A DNA stretch of 49,896 nt from an uncultured Gammaproteobacteria bacterium (GCA_902634075.1 CACPJA010000007.1:1-49896), one strand, 5' to 3'. Counted from the stretch's first letter, positions 1 through 9,031 are shown. Notes: generated by a model not told the origin, from the sequence alone. Numbers and translations are program-made.

Positions 1-269
1 CTGTGACCAAAGTTACGCTTATAATTCTTTCTTCTCTTAAATTTAACAACTTCAATCTTCTTATCTTTACCCTCATCTATAACTTTAGCTTCAACAATAG
101 CATCCGCCAAATAGGGTGTGCCAATCTTAATATCATTACCCTCACCAACAGAGAGAACTTGGTCAAAAACAACTTTCTTACCTACATTAGCCTCTAGTTT
201 CTCGAGTTTTAACTTCTCGCCTTTACTAACTCGGTATTGTTTTCCGCCTGATTTAAATACGGCATACAT
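1..269 (-). CDS. rplU: 50S ribosomal protein L21 (partial, C-terminus beyond left edge)
   Basis: Reading the minus strand from an ATG at 269 gives MYAVFKSGGKQYRV, the canonical L21 N-terminus, followed by a lysine-rich segment ending KRRKNYKRNFGH at the window edge, the conserved 23S rRNA-binding tail. About 89 residues are present, so only a short C-terminal piece is missing. L21 is a structural protein of the large ribosomal subunit. An AAAGG ribosome-binding site lies just upstream of the start on the minus strand. The gene is divergent from ispB, the arrangement known from many gammaproteobacteria, where rpmA and obg normally follow rplU; those would lie outside the window. Confidence 0.96.
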   Translation of the reverse strand, partial: MYAVFKSGGKQYRVSKGEKLKLEKLEANVGKKVVFDQVLSVGEGNDIKIGTPYLADAIVEAKVIDEGKDKKIEVVKFKRRKNYKRNFGH

Positions 270-356
270 AGCTTTCTTACCTTTGTTTCACTTAAAGAAT
301 TTGGCAATTCTATAGATTAAAGCTTTTTAATTCAATAATTATAAAGGTTTGCTATA

Positions 357-1394
357 TTGTCGTCATTAATAAAAAGTATAGATAAAGTGATACAAAGCGT
401 CGACAAAGTAAAACAAACTAAAACTTCAATAGAAGAGATAAGAGACCTGGTCAAAGACGACTGGAAACTTATGGATCAAGAGATTGAAGATCAATTAAGC
501 AGTGATATTGGTCTTATCAATAGTATTTCCAGCTATATCATTAATAGCGGCGGAAAAAGACTAAGGCCTTTACTTGTGCTTCTATCCTCAAAGGCTTGTG
601 GAATTGATAACAATAGAGAAGCAATCAAAGCAGCAGCGATGATAGAGTTTATACACACAGCCACCCTGCTCCATGATGATGTGGTCGATAATTCCGATAC
701 GAGGAGAGGATCAATTACTGCACATAAAAACTTCGGCAATGAAGAAACAATTCTTGTGGGTGATTTTTTATACTCGAGGGCTTTTCAAATCATGGTTGAA
801 ATAGGAAATATGAGGATTATGGAAATTATGTCAGAAGCCACAAATAGGATTGCGGAAGGAGAAGTAATGCAACTCATCAATTGCGGTAATCCAGATACTA
901 CTGAAGAACAATATATGGAGGTCATTTATAGAAAAACTGCAAAACTGTTTGAGTCAGCTGCAAAAATTGGAGCCGTTTTATCTGGCCAATCCAAAAGAAT
1001 TGAAAATAGTCTGAATGATTTTGGAAGAGAGTTAGGGATTGCCTATCAATTAATAGATGATGTATTAGATTATAATTCTTCGTTTGAGATAATGGGTAAA
1101 GACATTGGAGATGATTTATCAGAAGGTAAGCCAACTCTTCCTTTAATTTATGCATTAAAACGGGCAAATCCTGATGAACAAATACTTTTGAGAAATGCTA
1201 TTAGCCAAAAAGATAGCTCTAACAGCAATAATATAATTGAAATTATAGAAGCAACTGGCTCATTAGCTTTAGCCGCTAACAAAGCTGAAGAGACAACAAC
1301 AAAAGCTACCAATGCCTTGAAAGAATTACCAAATAATAAATACAAGGAGGCATTAATTGAACTCTCAGAATTTAGCTTCAAGCGCACTTTTTAG
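357..1394 (+). CDS. ispB: All-trans polyprenyl (octaprenyl) diphosphate synthase
   Basis: Trans-prenyltransferase of about 345 residues that would make the long isoprenoid tail of ubiquinone from farnesyl or geranyl diphosphate and isopentenyl diphosphate. The first aspartate-rich motif is seen in LLHDDVVDNSDTRRG and the second in YQLIDDVLDYN; GGKRLRP is the usual IPP-binding segment. The start is TTG at 357 with AAAGG at 343-347, nine bases upstream; no ATG gives a better N-terminus. The exact chain length (C40 versus another) cannot be read from sequence; the name rests on family and on its position divergent from rplU. trhO follows after 9 bases, probably co-transcribed. Confidence 0.93.
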   Translation: MSSLIKSIDKVIQSVDKVKQTKTSIEEIRDLVKDDWKLMDQEIEDQLSSDIGLINSISSYIINSGGKRLRPLLVLLSSKACGIDNNREAIKAAAMIEFIHTATLLHDDVVDNSDTRRGSITAHKNFGNEETILVGDFLYSRAFQIMVEIGNMRIMEIMSEATNRIAEGEVMQLINCGNPDTTEEQYMEVIYRKTAKLFESAAKIGAVLSGQSKRIENSLNDFGRELGIAYQLIDDVLDYNSSFEIMGKDIGDDLSEGKPTLPLIYALKRANPDEQILLRNAISQKDSSNSNNIIEIIEATGSLALAANKAEETTTKATNALKELPNNKYKEALIELSEFSFKRTF

Positions 1395-1403
1395 AGCGGG
1401 GAA

Positions 1404-2333
1404 ATGGAAGAGAATAAATTAATTGCTGCATTCTATAAATTTGTTGATTGGAACAACCTTAAAAGAAAGAAATCAGAGATCGAGAAATTATGCCTAAAAA
1501 ATAATATCGTAGGCACGATTCTTCTAGCAAATGAAGGTATCAATGGAACTATAGCCGGATCAGAGGAATCTATTTTAGCTGTTATAAAAGGGCTCAAGGA
1601 TGACCCTCTTCTCTTAGACATTGAGCCTAAATTCTCTAAAGCAGAAGGTGAAATCTTCAAAAGAATGAAGGTCAGATTAAAAAAAGAGATCGTTTCAATG
1701 GGTATGGAGAATATCAGACCAGCAAATCTTAAGGGTAAGACTGTAAAGACAGGTGACTGGAATGAATTAATAAGTGACCCAAAAACATTAGTTATTGACA
1801 CAAGGAACCAATATGAGTGTGCTATTGGAACATTTAAAGGTTCTCTAGACCCTAAAACAAAATCTTTTAGAGATTTTCCAGAATGGTCCAAAAATAATCT
1901 GAAAGCCATAATGAAAAAAGAAGGGAAAACCAAAGTAGCAATGTTTTGCACGGGTGGGATAAGATGTGAAAAAGCATCGTCTCACCTCCTAGAAGAAGGT
2001 ATTGAAGAAGTCTATCAACTGGAAGGTGGGATTCTGAAGTATCTAGAAAATATATCATCTGATGAGAGTCTATGGGAGGGTGACTGCTTTGTCTTTGATG
2101 AACGTGTTTCTATTCAGCATGGTCTTGTTGAAGGCAATTATTCAATGTGTCACGCCTGTAGGATGCCTATTGATGATGATGATATGAAAAGTAAGAAATA
2201 TAGCGAAGGAATCAGTTGTCCACATTGTTACGCAACACACTCAGAAGAAAGAAAGGAAAGATTTGCTGAAAGACAGAAACAGATTAAGTTAGCAAAAATA
2301 AGGAACGAAAAACATCTTGGAAAAACCTATTAG
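1404..2333 (+). CDS. trhO: tRNA uridine(34) hydroxylase, rhodanese family
   Basis: A 309-residue member of the YceA/TrhO family, which hydroxylates U34 of certain tRNAs to 5-hydroxyuridine in an O2-dependent route, upstream of cmo5U/mo5U formation. The N-terminal acylphosphatase-like region contains LLANEGINGTIAG. The central rhodanese domain carries the active-site loop FCTGGIRCEKAS with the catalytic cysteine, and YQLEGGILKYL follows as in the family. A C-terminal cysteine-rich tail has CHACRMP and CPHC, a probable zinc site. The ATG at 1404 follows a GGGG-rich ribosome-binding site. The length matches the family and the gene appears intact. Confidence 0.93.
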   Translation: MEENKLIAAFYKFVDWNNLKRKKSEIEKLCLKNNIVGTILLANEGINGTIAGSEESILAVIKGLKDDPLLLDIEPKFSKAEGEIFKRMKVRLKKEIVSMGMENIRPANLKGKTVKTGDWNELISDPKTLVIDTRNQYECAIGTFKGSLDPKTKSFRDFPEWSKNNLKAIMKKEGKTKVAMFCTGGIRCEKASSHLLEEGIEEVYQLEGGILKYLENISSDESLWEGDCFVFDERVSIQHGLVEGNYSMCHACRMPIDDDDMKSKKYSEGISCPHCYATHSEERKERFAERQKQIKLAKIRNEKHLGKTY

Positions 2334-2353
2334 AACTTCTTATAAGGCTAGTC

Positions 2354-2752
2354 TTAAGTTGTATCATATTCAAAATGTTCACAATCGTTTGGAATAGAAT
2401 AATAATTGCCAGCATCTTTAGTATACATATGAGCCGCTGGTTCTAAGTCTGCTGAATCTGAAATTGTTCCAACCCAAATAAAAATTCTAGATGACCCTTC
2501 TTCTTTCCAAAAGAGACTAGATCCACAATCTTCACAAAATCCTCTCTCGGCCACTTCAGATGAAGAGAACCATTTTAGGCTTTCTGATTTCGAAAAACTG
2601 AGTTGAGATTTTTTGATTCCAGCAGCGGCAGCAAAGTGTCCACCCCAGCTCCTGCATTGTTTACAATGACAGAAATAAACCTTAGATATAGACCCAGAAA
2701 CCTCAAAGCTTACTGACTCACAAAGACAACTCCCTGTTGTAACATTACTCAC
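2354..2752 (-). CDS. GFA (glutathione-dependent formaldehyde-activating/CENP-V fold) protein
   Basis: A small 132-residue protein with the zinc-binding cysteine pattern of the GFA family: GSCLCESVSFEV near the N-terminus, FCHCKQCRSWGG at about residues 27-38, and CEDCGSSLFWKEE in the middle. These cysteines bind two zinc ions in characterised members. Despite the family name, most members have no proven glutathione or formaldehyde activity, so no reaction is assigned. It is convergent with trhO and lies six bases downstream of the long 2759-5101 gene on the same strand, so it may share its transcript. Confidence 0.85.
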   Translation of the reverse strand: MSNVTTGSCLCESVSFEVSGSISKVYFCHCKQCRSWGGHFAAAAGIKKSQLSFSKSESLKWFSSSEVAERGFCEDCGSSLFWKEEGSSRIFIWVGTISDSADLEPAAHMYTKDAGNYYSIPNDCEHFEYDTT

Positions 2753-2758
2753 AATGAT

Positions 2759-5101
2759 CTAATTATTTATTTCAGCCAATGCAAACTGACCCAAGACTTG
2801 GCTCTCAAAAGTATAAGTTCCTTTCTCTTGATCAATTTTATTTTTGTAGCTATTTCTAACCTTGGGATGCTCTTCAAATTCTTCGGTCAACTCATTGTAA
2901 ACAATGGGTGTAATACTCTCTGGATTAGTCATTCTTTCCTTATCATAAGGAATAGTTATCTCTGCAGGAACATTCAGAGTTGTTCGGTACGGACCAAAGA
3001 ATACGGTTTTAGAAATTGCATTTGGATGTATCGGCATCTGCACTGAGGGTGTGGCTTTTTCTTGGGTACCAATTACAGCAATAAAATCGTCTTTAGCACT
3101 GTCCAAGAAATCTGAATTTTTATCATATTCATTTATTGCCCTGACGGCATCCTGTCCAGTATTTGGTTGCTTGTCTGTTGATGGTCTCCAGCGGTTATAC
3201 CAACTATAGGACTCTGGTCTATCAGGATTTGGATCGGCACTTATAAGGAGCTTTGCTCCAGCCAAAGAGCCGTCTTTTACCTCTACGATTCCTCCTTCAA
3301 TTTTAGTAACTTCACCTTCAGCTGCAATGCTGATGTCTAGCTCGGGGTATATCTTAAGTCGCTCTATCCCACCTCGAATTCTGTTTACATAATTGATCGC
3401 CATTTCCTTAGAATAATCTTCAAAAGCCTCTGTTAACTGGAGTCTAGTAAAACCCTCAGGACATTGATGCTCAATAGCTGGAACTTGTTCATAATCTCCA
3501 GGTGCATTGTGCTTCTCACACCAGGTCATTCTTAATTCGCCTTGATGTATCTCTTCTATGGAGTTCAGAGGTATATTGAGAGCCTCTCTCATATTGATGA
3601 TCAGCACCCAGTAGGTATAGCCCCAATGGGATAATTGAATAATCACCTCTTTTTTACCTTGATTAAGGATGGCGTCCTCAATTGCTCCTCGAAGATTTGT
3701 AAAACGAAGGGGATCTTCTTTGTAGCCTAGTTGAGTGCCACTGAATAAAGCATAGGAGTATAAATTATTTGTTCTAGCATCCTCGGTTCCGAAGCCTCCG
3801 GTTTTAAGGAAACTAATCTTATGGTCATTTTCATTTTGCTCAATATATCTTTTGAAACTTAGGAAATTTAAATAGGCATTCTCATGGAAAACTTCATTTA
3901 TAAATGGTGCTGCATTTGACATCGGACCCACAGGGTTAGCTCCAGGCCAAGGTAAACCAAATGTGGTGTAGATAACTGAAACCTCACTTCCTGGTTCTAT
4001 ATGATCCAAGTGACGTTCTAAATTCTGATGCATCATATAGTTGTATTCTGGAGTTCTTCCATACATTCTCACTTGATTAATATTAAAATCTTTAACATCA
4101 AAACGAGCCCTACATAAAGATTGCAATGAGAGATGAAGGTCCCAAAAATTGTTTGCATAGACATTGTGATCTGTTATCGGCTTAGCTAGCACGATGTTTC
4201 TATAACCATTTCTCGCAGCGCGAGGCATGGTATCTTTGAGATGCTTTGTCATTCTTGGGACATTAGAATAAAAACCTTCTGTAACCTTGATATCTTCAGA
4301 AAAATATTCCCCTATCCAATCCGATATAAACGGGTCTTGAACTCCCTCAACTGCATCATATTCCGGGTAGAAAACAGGTTCATCTAGATCCCAACCCATC
4401 ATTCCTGCAACTCTCGCTTTGTAAGCTTTATCTATCTCGTAGAAATCATTGATCCCATTGGGTTGTTTTATTAGAAAAATACCTTCCAAATAATCTTCAC
4501 CATTTCGAGGGTCTGGCGTGTAACGTGTTAGTGGAAATCCTCCTGTGTCAGAAGATGCTGAAGCAGGAGCATAATCTTTCATAGCAATTATTTCTATTCC
4601 GCCTAGGTCTTTTTTATAGAGTGTTGGTGCATCTCCTCCCGCATAAGGAAAATCTCCAGCACGGTTATTAACAACAGGTATATAACTTTGTTTGTCCTCA
4701 CTAATCCTATAAGCTCCAACGCTGTCCCAAAGTCTCTCCATACCTTCTACTTTCCTCCCTACTGCAAAAGGCAATCGAGAAATTTCAACTTGGAAGGGGT
4801 AAGAACCTACATGCCATTCAGTGCATGCCTGATTTGGAGAAGTTATTCTTTCTCCTCCTGAAGTTCTCCAAAAGAGATAATCATCATAGGCCTTATTGAA
4901 ACCTTCTGGAGTTCCCCAGCCAGATAATACAACTATTGGCTTCTCCTTTTTTCTTAAGGATATTGGGTCACCTTGATGATCTAAAAGTACCGCTGGTGCA
5001 TAACCACTAGCTGGTATGTAAGTATTTCTAGCAAAAAATATTGCAAGAAATAATAGGTATAAACCAAGAGATAATAAAACTGTGTTTTTGACTAGACGCA
5101 T
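2759..5101 (-). CDS. Large membrane-anchored protein of unknown function, possibly chelatase-like
   Basis: A 780-residue protein with a short basic N-terminus and one hydrophobic segment at about residues 7-25, so it is probably anchored in the inner membrane with the bulk in the periplasm. I do not recognise the family. Motifs that recall class II chelatases (ferrochelatase superfamily) are IVVLSGWGTPEGF near residue 57, VSVIYTTFGLPWPGANP in the middle, and EVIIQLSHWGYTYW further on. This resemblance is weak and only a hypothesis. The last 70 or so residues look like a separate beta-rich domain. The protein appears full length, with the start ATG at 5101 preceded by a GGGGAG ribosome-binding site on the minus strand. 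Confidence 0.8.
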   Translation of the reverse strand: MRLVKNTVLLSLGLYLLFLAIFFARNTYIPASGYAPAVLLDHQGDPISLRKKEKPIVVLSGWGTPEGFNKAYDDYLFWRTSGGERITSPNQACTEWHVGSYPFQVEISRLPFAVGRKVEGMERLWDSVGAYRISEDKQSYIPVVNNRAGDFPYAGGDAPTLYKKDLGGIEIIAMKDYAPASASSDTGGFPLTRYTPDPRNGEDYLEGIFLIKQPNGINDFYEIDKAYKARVAGMMGWDLDEPVFYPEYDAVEGVQDPFISDWIGEYFSEDIKVTEGFYSNVPRMTKHLKDTMPRAARNGYRNIVLAKPITDHNVYANNFWDLHLSLQSLCRARFDVKDFNINQVRMYGRTPEYNYMMHQNLERHLDHIEPGSEVSVIYTTFGLPWPGANPVGPMSNAAPFINEVFHENAYLNFLSFKRYIEQNENDHKISFLKTGGFGTEDARTNNLYSYALFSGTQLGYKEDPLRFTNLRGAIEDAILNQGKKEVIIQLSHWGYTYWVLIINMREALNIPLNSIEEIHQGELRMTWCEKHNAPGDYEQVPAIEHQCPEGFTRLQLTEAFEDYSKEMAINYVNRIRGGIERLKIYPELDISIAAEGEVTKIEGGIVEVKDGSLAGAKLLISADPNPDRPESYSWYNRWRPSTDKQPNTGQDAVRAINEYDKNSDFLDSAKDDFIAVIGTQEKATPSVQMPIHPNAISKTVFFGPYRTTLNVPAEITIPYDKERMTNPESITPIVYNELTEEFEEHPKVRNSYKNKIDQEKGTYTFESQVLGQFALAEINN

Positions 5102-5173
5102 ATGAATACTCCCCTTTGATAATACTATGATGAAGAGGCATTAATTTCAAATAAGGCACGTACTAAAAGGTAT

Positions 5174-5202
5174 ATAGCCAAAGTAAAAAATACTCTGGCT
5201 AT
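5174..5202 (-). terminator. Probable terminator after the two-repeat periplasmic protein
   Basis: Arms at 5174-5185 and 5191-5202 enclose a five-base loop. In the minus-strand RNA all 12 positions pair, one as G-U; on the plus strand that position is an A-C mismatch, which points to function on the minus strand. A CCUUUU run follows a few bases later. It lies 19 bases past the stop of the 5221-5907 gene and before the 2759-5101 gene. Confidence 0.55.
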
Positions 5203-5220
5203 TTTAAATAATTAGATTCT

Positions 5221-5907
5221 TTAGTCCTGTATCAGAATTAGCAAATCATCTGAGTGAGTTCTGATGTCTAGGTCTGCTGTCCCAAGCTCTTCCCCTATGA
5301 TTGAATTAATTTCGTTATGCTTTTTTCCGAAGTCAGAGAAATCCTCAAAACCACAATTGATATAATGCCCCATAGTTGGGCCCCAAGCATGATTATAAAG
5401 ATTACAACCATCAAAAGCTCTATTGAAAGCATCATAGAGTTTTTCTGCCCTATCCTGCCTTTCAGCATTAGTTAAATATGGTCCAAATTCCCATTCCATC
5501 CATAAAAGATTGGTTGGTGCTTTTGTCAAACCTACCTTCTGCCTAAGGAGTATATGGTCTGTGTGTGATGAATAATTCTGAGTTATACCCATACGATCTT
5601 CATTTGCTTCTGCTCTTTTATGGATTGCATCCAGTTGGTCAAAGTCTGTAAAAAAGCAATACGCATAAAAAGCGCGCTCTCCGCCATACCAATGTCTATA
5701 TAAACCACAATCGTTATAGCCATCCTCTTCTTGATCTAGAGTTAGTTGAACTAATTCCTTTTCAAGTTCTGCTGGATTTTGCCCAGCGGCAATTTCATAG
5801 GTAGAAAGCAACATAAAAGTATTCTCCGCAGGTTTAGCCTCCTCATGGCCTCCTGCAAAGACATTCATAGAAAAGCTCACTAAAATTAATAACAATAAAT
5901 TCTTCAT
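5221..5907 (-). CDS. Exported protein with two tandem Cys-paired repeats (ABM-like fold suspected)
   Basis: A 228-residue protein with a clear signal peptide (MKNLLLLILVSFSMNVFA, cleavage near residue 18), so it is periplasmic or secreted. After a short linker it contains two related halves. The first has DCGLYRHWYGGERAFYAYC and the second has GCNLYNHAWGPTMGHYINC; each keeps a C-x16-C pair (C67/C84 and C168/C185) and ends in a His-Thr-Asp or His-Ser-Asp segment followed by hydrophobic beta residues. The pattern suggests a duplicated dimeric alpha/beta-barrel with one disulfide per repeat. Function is unknown. A GGAGAA ribosome-binding site precedes the ATG at 5907. Confidence 0.8.
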   Translation of the reverse strand: MKNLLLLILVSFSMNVFAGGHEEAKPAENTFMLLSTYEIAAGQNPAELEKELVQLTLDQEEDGYNDCGLYRHWYGGERAFYAYCFFTDFDQLDAIHKRAEANEDRMGITQNYSSHTDHILLRQKVGLTKAPTNLLWMEWEFGPYLTNAERQDRAEKLYDAFNRAFDGCNLYNHAWGPTMGHYINCGFEDFSDFGKKHNEINSIIGEELGTADLDIRTHSDDLLILIQD

Positions 5908-5956
5908 TTATTTTCTCCTTAAAAATATATCCTTAACCTTAGATTAATAAAAAAAC

Positions 5957-6919
5957 TTAATAAATTGTGACAATTTCATCTCCTTTGGAATTCTTGTAAG
6001 CTCTTGCCATCCCATCAGTGTTAAAAATCATTGATGCATTGCCTTCTTTATCGATAACAATTACTCCACCTTCAATTCCCATTCCACTAAGCTCATCAAT
6101 CACCTGTTTAGAGGCTTGATCTGAACTTAATCCTAAATAATCCATCCTTGCACAAATCTCTCGAGCCACATTAAATCTCATAAAATATTCACCGTGACCT
6201 GTGCCTGAAACTCCACAAAGATTATTCTGTGCCCAAGTTCCCGCACCTATTATTGGCGAATCTCCTACTCTTCCAGGTAGCTTGTTGGACCTTCCGCCAG
6301 TCGATGTTGCGGCAGAAATGTTCCCCTCCTTATCAATAGCAACTGCACCCACCGTGCTCAATTCATCCTTTGTTTTTTGTCTTCTTACCCTGTCTAATTT
6401 TTCTTTAGAGTAAAAATAACTTGGATCAACAACCTCTAAACCGCCTTTGATAGCTACTTTTTCAGCTCCTTGGCCAACAATTAATACATGCTCTGTCTTT
6501 TCCATAACATATCGAGCAAGTTTAATAGGGTTTTTTATTGTTGAAACAGAAGCTACGGCGCCAGCGTTCTGAAGCTCCCCTGTCATTATAGAAGCATCCA
6601 TTTCTTGCCTCTCTTCAGCTGTATAAACAGAACCTTTGCCAGCATTAAAAGTGACATCATCCTCTAATATAACTACCGCAGCCTCCACAGCATCTAGGCT
6701 AGTTCCGCCCGATTCAAGAATTGCGAAACCCTCATCCAAAGCTCTCTTTAATCCATCTTCAATGGACTTTAGTTTTTCTTCAGTCTGATTTCTGCTCCAC
6801 CCTGCGCCTCCATGAATAACTATGGCAATATTAGAAGCCATAACGTCTGAATTGGGCTGGCTCGCGATCAAAAAATTTGATTGAGCCAGAAGAAGAAAGA
6901 GTAGTAGGTATTTTTTCAT
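5957..6919 (-). CDS. Exported isoaspartyl peptidase/L-asparaginase (Ntn hydrolase, family T2)
   Basis: A plant-type asparaginase of 320 residues that hydrolyses isoaspartyl dipeptides and/or L-asparagine. A signal peptide (MKKYLLLFLLLAQSNFLIAS) puts it in the periplasm. VIHGGAGW at residues 34-41 is the family start, NAGKGSVYT near 92-100 is a conserved loop, and STVGAVAID at 188-196 holds the autocleavage site, with Thr189 becoming the N-terminal nucleophile. ATSTGG follows, and GTGHGE lies in the beta subunit. The length fits the family. Substrate preference cannot be set from sequence. It is upstream on the same strand as the two-repeat protein and may be co-expressed. Confidence 0.92.
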   Translation of the reverse strand: MKKYLLLFLLLAQSNFLIASQPNSDVMASNIAIVIHGGAGWSRNQTEEKLKSIEDGLKRALDEGFAILESGGTSLDAVEAAVVILEDDVTFNAGKGSVYTAEERQEMDASIMTGELQNAGAVASVSTIKNPIKLARYVMEKTEHVLIVGQGAEKVAIKGGLEVVDPSYFYSKEKLDRVRRQKTKDELSTVGAVAIDKEGNISAATSTGGRSNKLPGRVGDSPIIGAGTWAQNNLCGVSGTGHGEYFMRFNVAREICARMDYLGLSSDQASKQVIDELSGMGIEGGVIVIDKEGNASMIFNTDGMARAYKNSKGDEIVTIY

Positions 6920-7060
6920 TAGCTAAATAGTATTTCATTATTTACAAACATAACAAATCTCAGATTAGCTTAATAGAGCTTGATTATTGTATTATTTAAA
7001 AAAATATAACTGAGAAGGATTCTGAGCAACTCTGAAAAAATTATCGATATACCCTGGAAA

Positions 7061-7660
7061 ATGGCTGTCTGGGTATTACCTATCCATCTTTATGCACTTC
7101 TCGTGCCTTTAATTCTTATCCCAGCAGCAAATAACAATAGATTGTTACTAGAAGAAAAGATCTTCAATGTTGAGCTTTTGTTTCTCGCTGCAGCGATTTT
7201 GGTATTAGGTAGCTTATTTGAAATCATACAAAACCATATAGACCGTTGGTTTGTCTCAACTGAAAGCGCCAGCGGAAATGGCTATAGCCTGATGGATGGA
7301 TTGTTTGCTTTTTTCATCCTACTTGGTCAAGCTCTTATTCTTATTGCGCTCATAGGTCAAAGCAACATAGTTAAAGCTTTTGCAGTAATTTGTGTGCTTG
7401 CAGGACCAATTTTATATTACAGGAAACAACTGGTTTTCTTGCCAACTAGTCTAATAGGCACTGTTAACACTATAGTTGCTTTCATAATTTTTAATGATTG
7501 GGTTATTTTTATGCAAATAATCACCGTTGCTCTAACTATTATTTTCTTTAACCGGTTGCTGGACACTGGTAATCAGTTCTATCATGGCTTAACAACATTG
7601 GCAGCCTCATCAGGAGTCTTGTTTCTGGCCTTCGTTATTAACAATGCTAGCTATGGATAG
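7061..7660 (+). CDS. Multi-pass membrane protein of unknown function
   Basis: A 199-residue, highly hydrophobic protein with about six predicted membrane helices and a short loop containing HIDRWFVSTESASGNGYS. I do not recognise the family. The ATG at 7061 has only a weak ribosome-binding site. The frame stays open upstream, and a non-ATG start near 7019-7022 directly after AAGGA would add SNSEKIIDIPWK before the first helix, so the true start may be slightly upstream. It overlaps the following FAD oxidoreductase gene by 17 bases, which suggests translational coupling and that it may serve as its membrane partner; that role is inference. Confidence 0.75.
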   Translation: MAVWVLPIHLYALLVPLILIPAANNNRLLLEEKIFNVELLFLAAAILVLGSLFEIIQNHIDRWFVSTESASGNGYSLMDGLFAFFILLGQALILIALIGQSNIVKAFAVICVLAGPILYYRKQLVFLPTSLIGTVNTIVAFIIFNDWVIFMQIITVALTIIFFNRLLDTGNQFYHGLTTLAASSGVLFLAFVINNASYG

Positions 7661-8843
7661 ACGCACTTTTTCAAAATTGCTTTCACTTCTGATGATTTCC
7701 TCGAATCATGCATTAGCAGCTTTCAATAAGCGTGAAAAAATAATTGTAATCGGGGCCGGCATTATAGGAACCTCGATAGCCTATGAATTATCAAAAATGG
7801 GGGCGCAAGTTACTCTTATAGATCAAAAATTTCCTGGGTCGGCTGCTAGTGGAAGCACTTTTTCTTGGATTAATGCCACCTACCCTAAAAAACCTTATCC
7901 CTATAATTTTCTCTCCCAGCTCGGTATAGATGCTTACAAAAGTTTAGAGAAAGAAATAAATTTAAAAATAAAGTGGGGCGGTTCTCTTGAATGGTTCGAT
8001 TCAGATGAAGAGCAAACCACCCTTATGAATGAGGTCAATAATTTAAAAAAATATCCAAGATACTCAGCTGTTGATGTGATCAATGAAAGAGAAGCTAGAA
8101 ATCTAGAACCTGGTATTGATTTCAAAAATAAAAATATTGTCTTCTCCAGAGCTGATGGAGCAATAGATACTATTCATGCTATCAACTTGATGATAGAGAA
8201 TATTGAATTTAATGGGGGTTCTGTACTCTACCCCTGTCAGTTTCAAGGACTAAAATACACAAATGGAAGATTGTCATCTGTGGAAACCACAATTGGGGAA
8301 TTAGAAGCACATCAAGCAATATTTGCAACAGGCATTGATAGTGGACGATTATTATCAATCGAAATGATGAAACCATCAACACCAGGAATCATAGTTACAT
8401 CAAAACCTACAGAAAATATATTAAACAGGATAATAGTAGGTCCAGGAGTGCATATTCACCAACAAACAGACGGGAGAATAATCTTTGGTGAGCAAACAGG
8501 AGCTCCCAGTTCTCACATAGATAGATTGAGCGATAAGCCAAAAGAATTTCCATCCGAGATTTTTGCTCAAGATCACACCAATCGAATTTTTGATACGGCA
8601 AAAACGTTTATGAAAAAAGTTGAAGATCTTAAAGTTGAAAGAGTCTCCATCGGGTGGCGTCCGCTTCCAAGAGATGGAATACCCATAATAGGAAGGCTTG
8701 AAGGATTATCAGATGTATATGTGGCAGTTATGCACAGTGGGGTAAGTCTTGCAGCAATCGTTGGGAAGCTTGTATCAGAAGAAATTCTTAGTGGATCAAC
8801 AAATTTATTATTGAAAGATTTTAGACCATCTAGATTCAATTGA
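7644..8843 (+). CDS. Tat-type FAD-dependent oxidoreductase of the D-amino-acid oxidase (DAO) family
   Basis: A 399-residue flavoprotein. The N-terminus has a twin-arginine-like signal (DRRTFSKLL followed by a hydrophobic stretch to about residue 25), suggesting folded export to the periplasm. The Rossmann FAD motif is IIVIGAGIIGTSIAYELSK with an acidic residue after the second strand (TLIDQ). FSWINATYP and a C-terminal GWRPLPRDGIPIIGR plus VYVAVMHSGVSLA are typical of the DAO/glycine oxidase superfamily. The oxidised amine or amino acid is not predictable. A second ATG at 7653 would start exactly at MDRRTF and is a good alternative. The gene overlaps the membrane protein before it and is followed by copper-handling genes. 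Confidence 0.87.
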   Translation: MLAMDRRTFSKLLSLLMISSNHALAAFNKREKIIVIGAGIIGTSIAYELSKMGAQVTLIDQKFPGSAASGSTFSWINATYPKKPYPYNFLSQLGIDAYKSLEKEINLKIKWGGSLEWFDSDEEQTTLMNEVNNLKKYPRYSAVDVINEREARNLEPGIDFKNKNIVFSRADGAIDTIHAINLMIENIEFNGGSVLYPCQFQGLKYTNGRLSSVETTIGELEAHQAIFATGIDSGRLLSIEMMKPSTPGIIVTSKPTENILNRIIVGPGVHIHQQTDGRIIFGEQTGAPSSHIDRLSDKPKEFPSEIFAQDHTNRIFDTAKTFMKKVEDLKVERVSIGWRPLPRDGIPIIGRLEGLSDVYVAVMHSGVSLAAIVGKLVSEEILSGSTNLLLKDFRPSRFN

Positions 8844-8878
8844 TATCTTCTATGATTACTATAAAATTCGACTCATAG

Positions 8879-9031
8879 ATGAACCAAGATAAAAAATATC
8901 TCTATATTTTTGCAGGACTCGCACTGATCCCGTTTGTAATACTGTTACTATTTAATGCCTGGGCATTAATTTCATCTATATATTTTCCAGAATATAACCC
9001 AGTGGCAGTTATATGCGGACCTCGTGTTTAA
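8879..9031 (+). CDS. Small single-span membrane protein (50 residues)
   Basis: An ATG at 8879 opens a 50-codon frame ending in TAA at 9029-9031. The product has a short charged start (MNQDKKYLYI), one strong hydrophobic segment (about residues 10-34) and a tail with YFPEYNPVAVICGPRV. Its stop overlaps the ATG at 9031 of the PCu(A)C gene (TAATG), the usual sign of translational coupling, and the gap to the gene before it is only 35 bases. These features argue that it is a real gene. Its function is unknown; a structural or accessory part in copper or oxidase assembly is possible from context only. Confidence 0.6.
   Translation: MNQDKKYLYIFAGLALIPFVILLLFNAWALISSIYFPEYNPVAVICGPRV

Noticed and set aside
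3-315. Two overlapping plus-strand frames at the left edge
   Set aside because: They lie antisense to rplU; the minus-strand frame is a clear L21, so these are shadows.
1433-1951. A 172-codon minus-strand frame opposite trhO
   Set aside because: Fully antisense to the rhodanese-family protein, with no recognisable motif.
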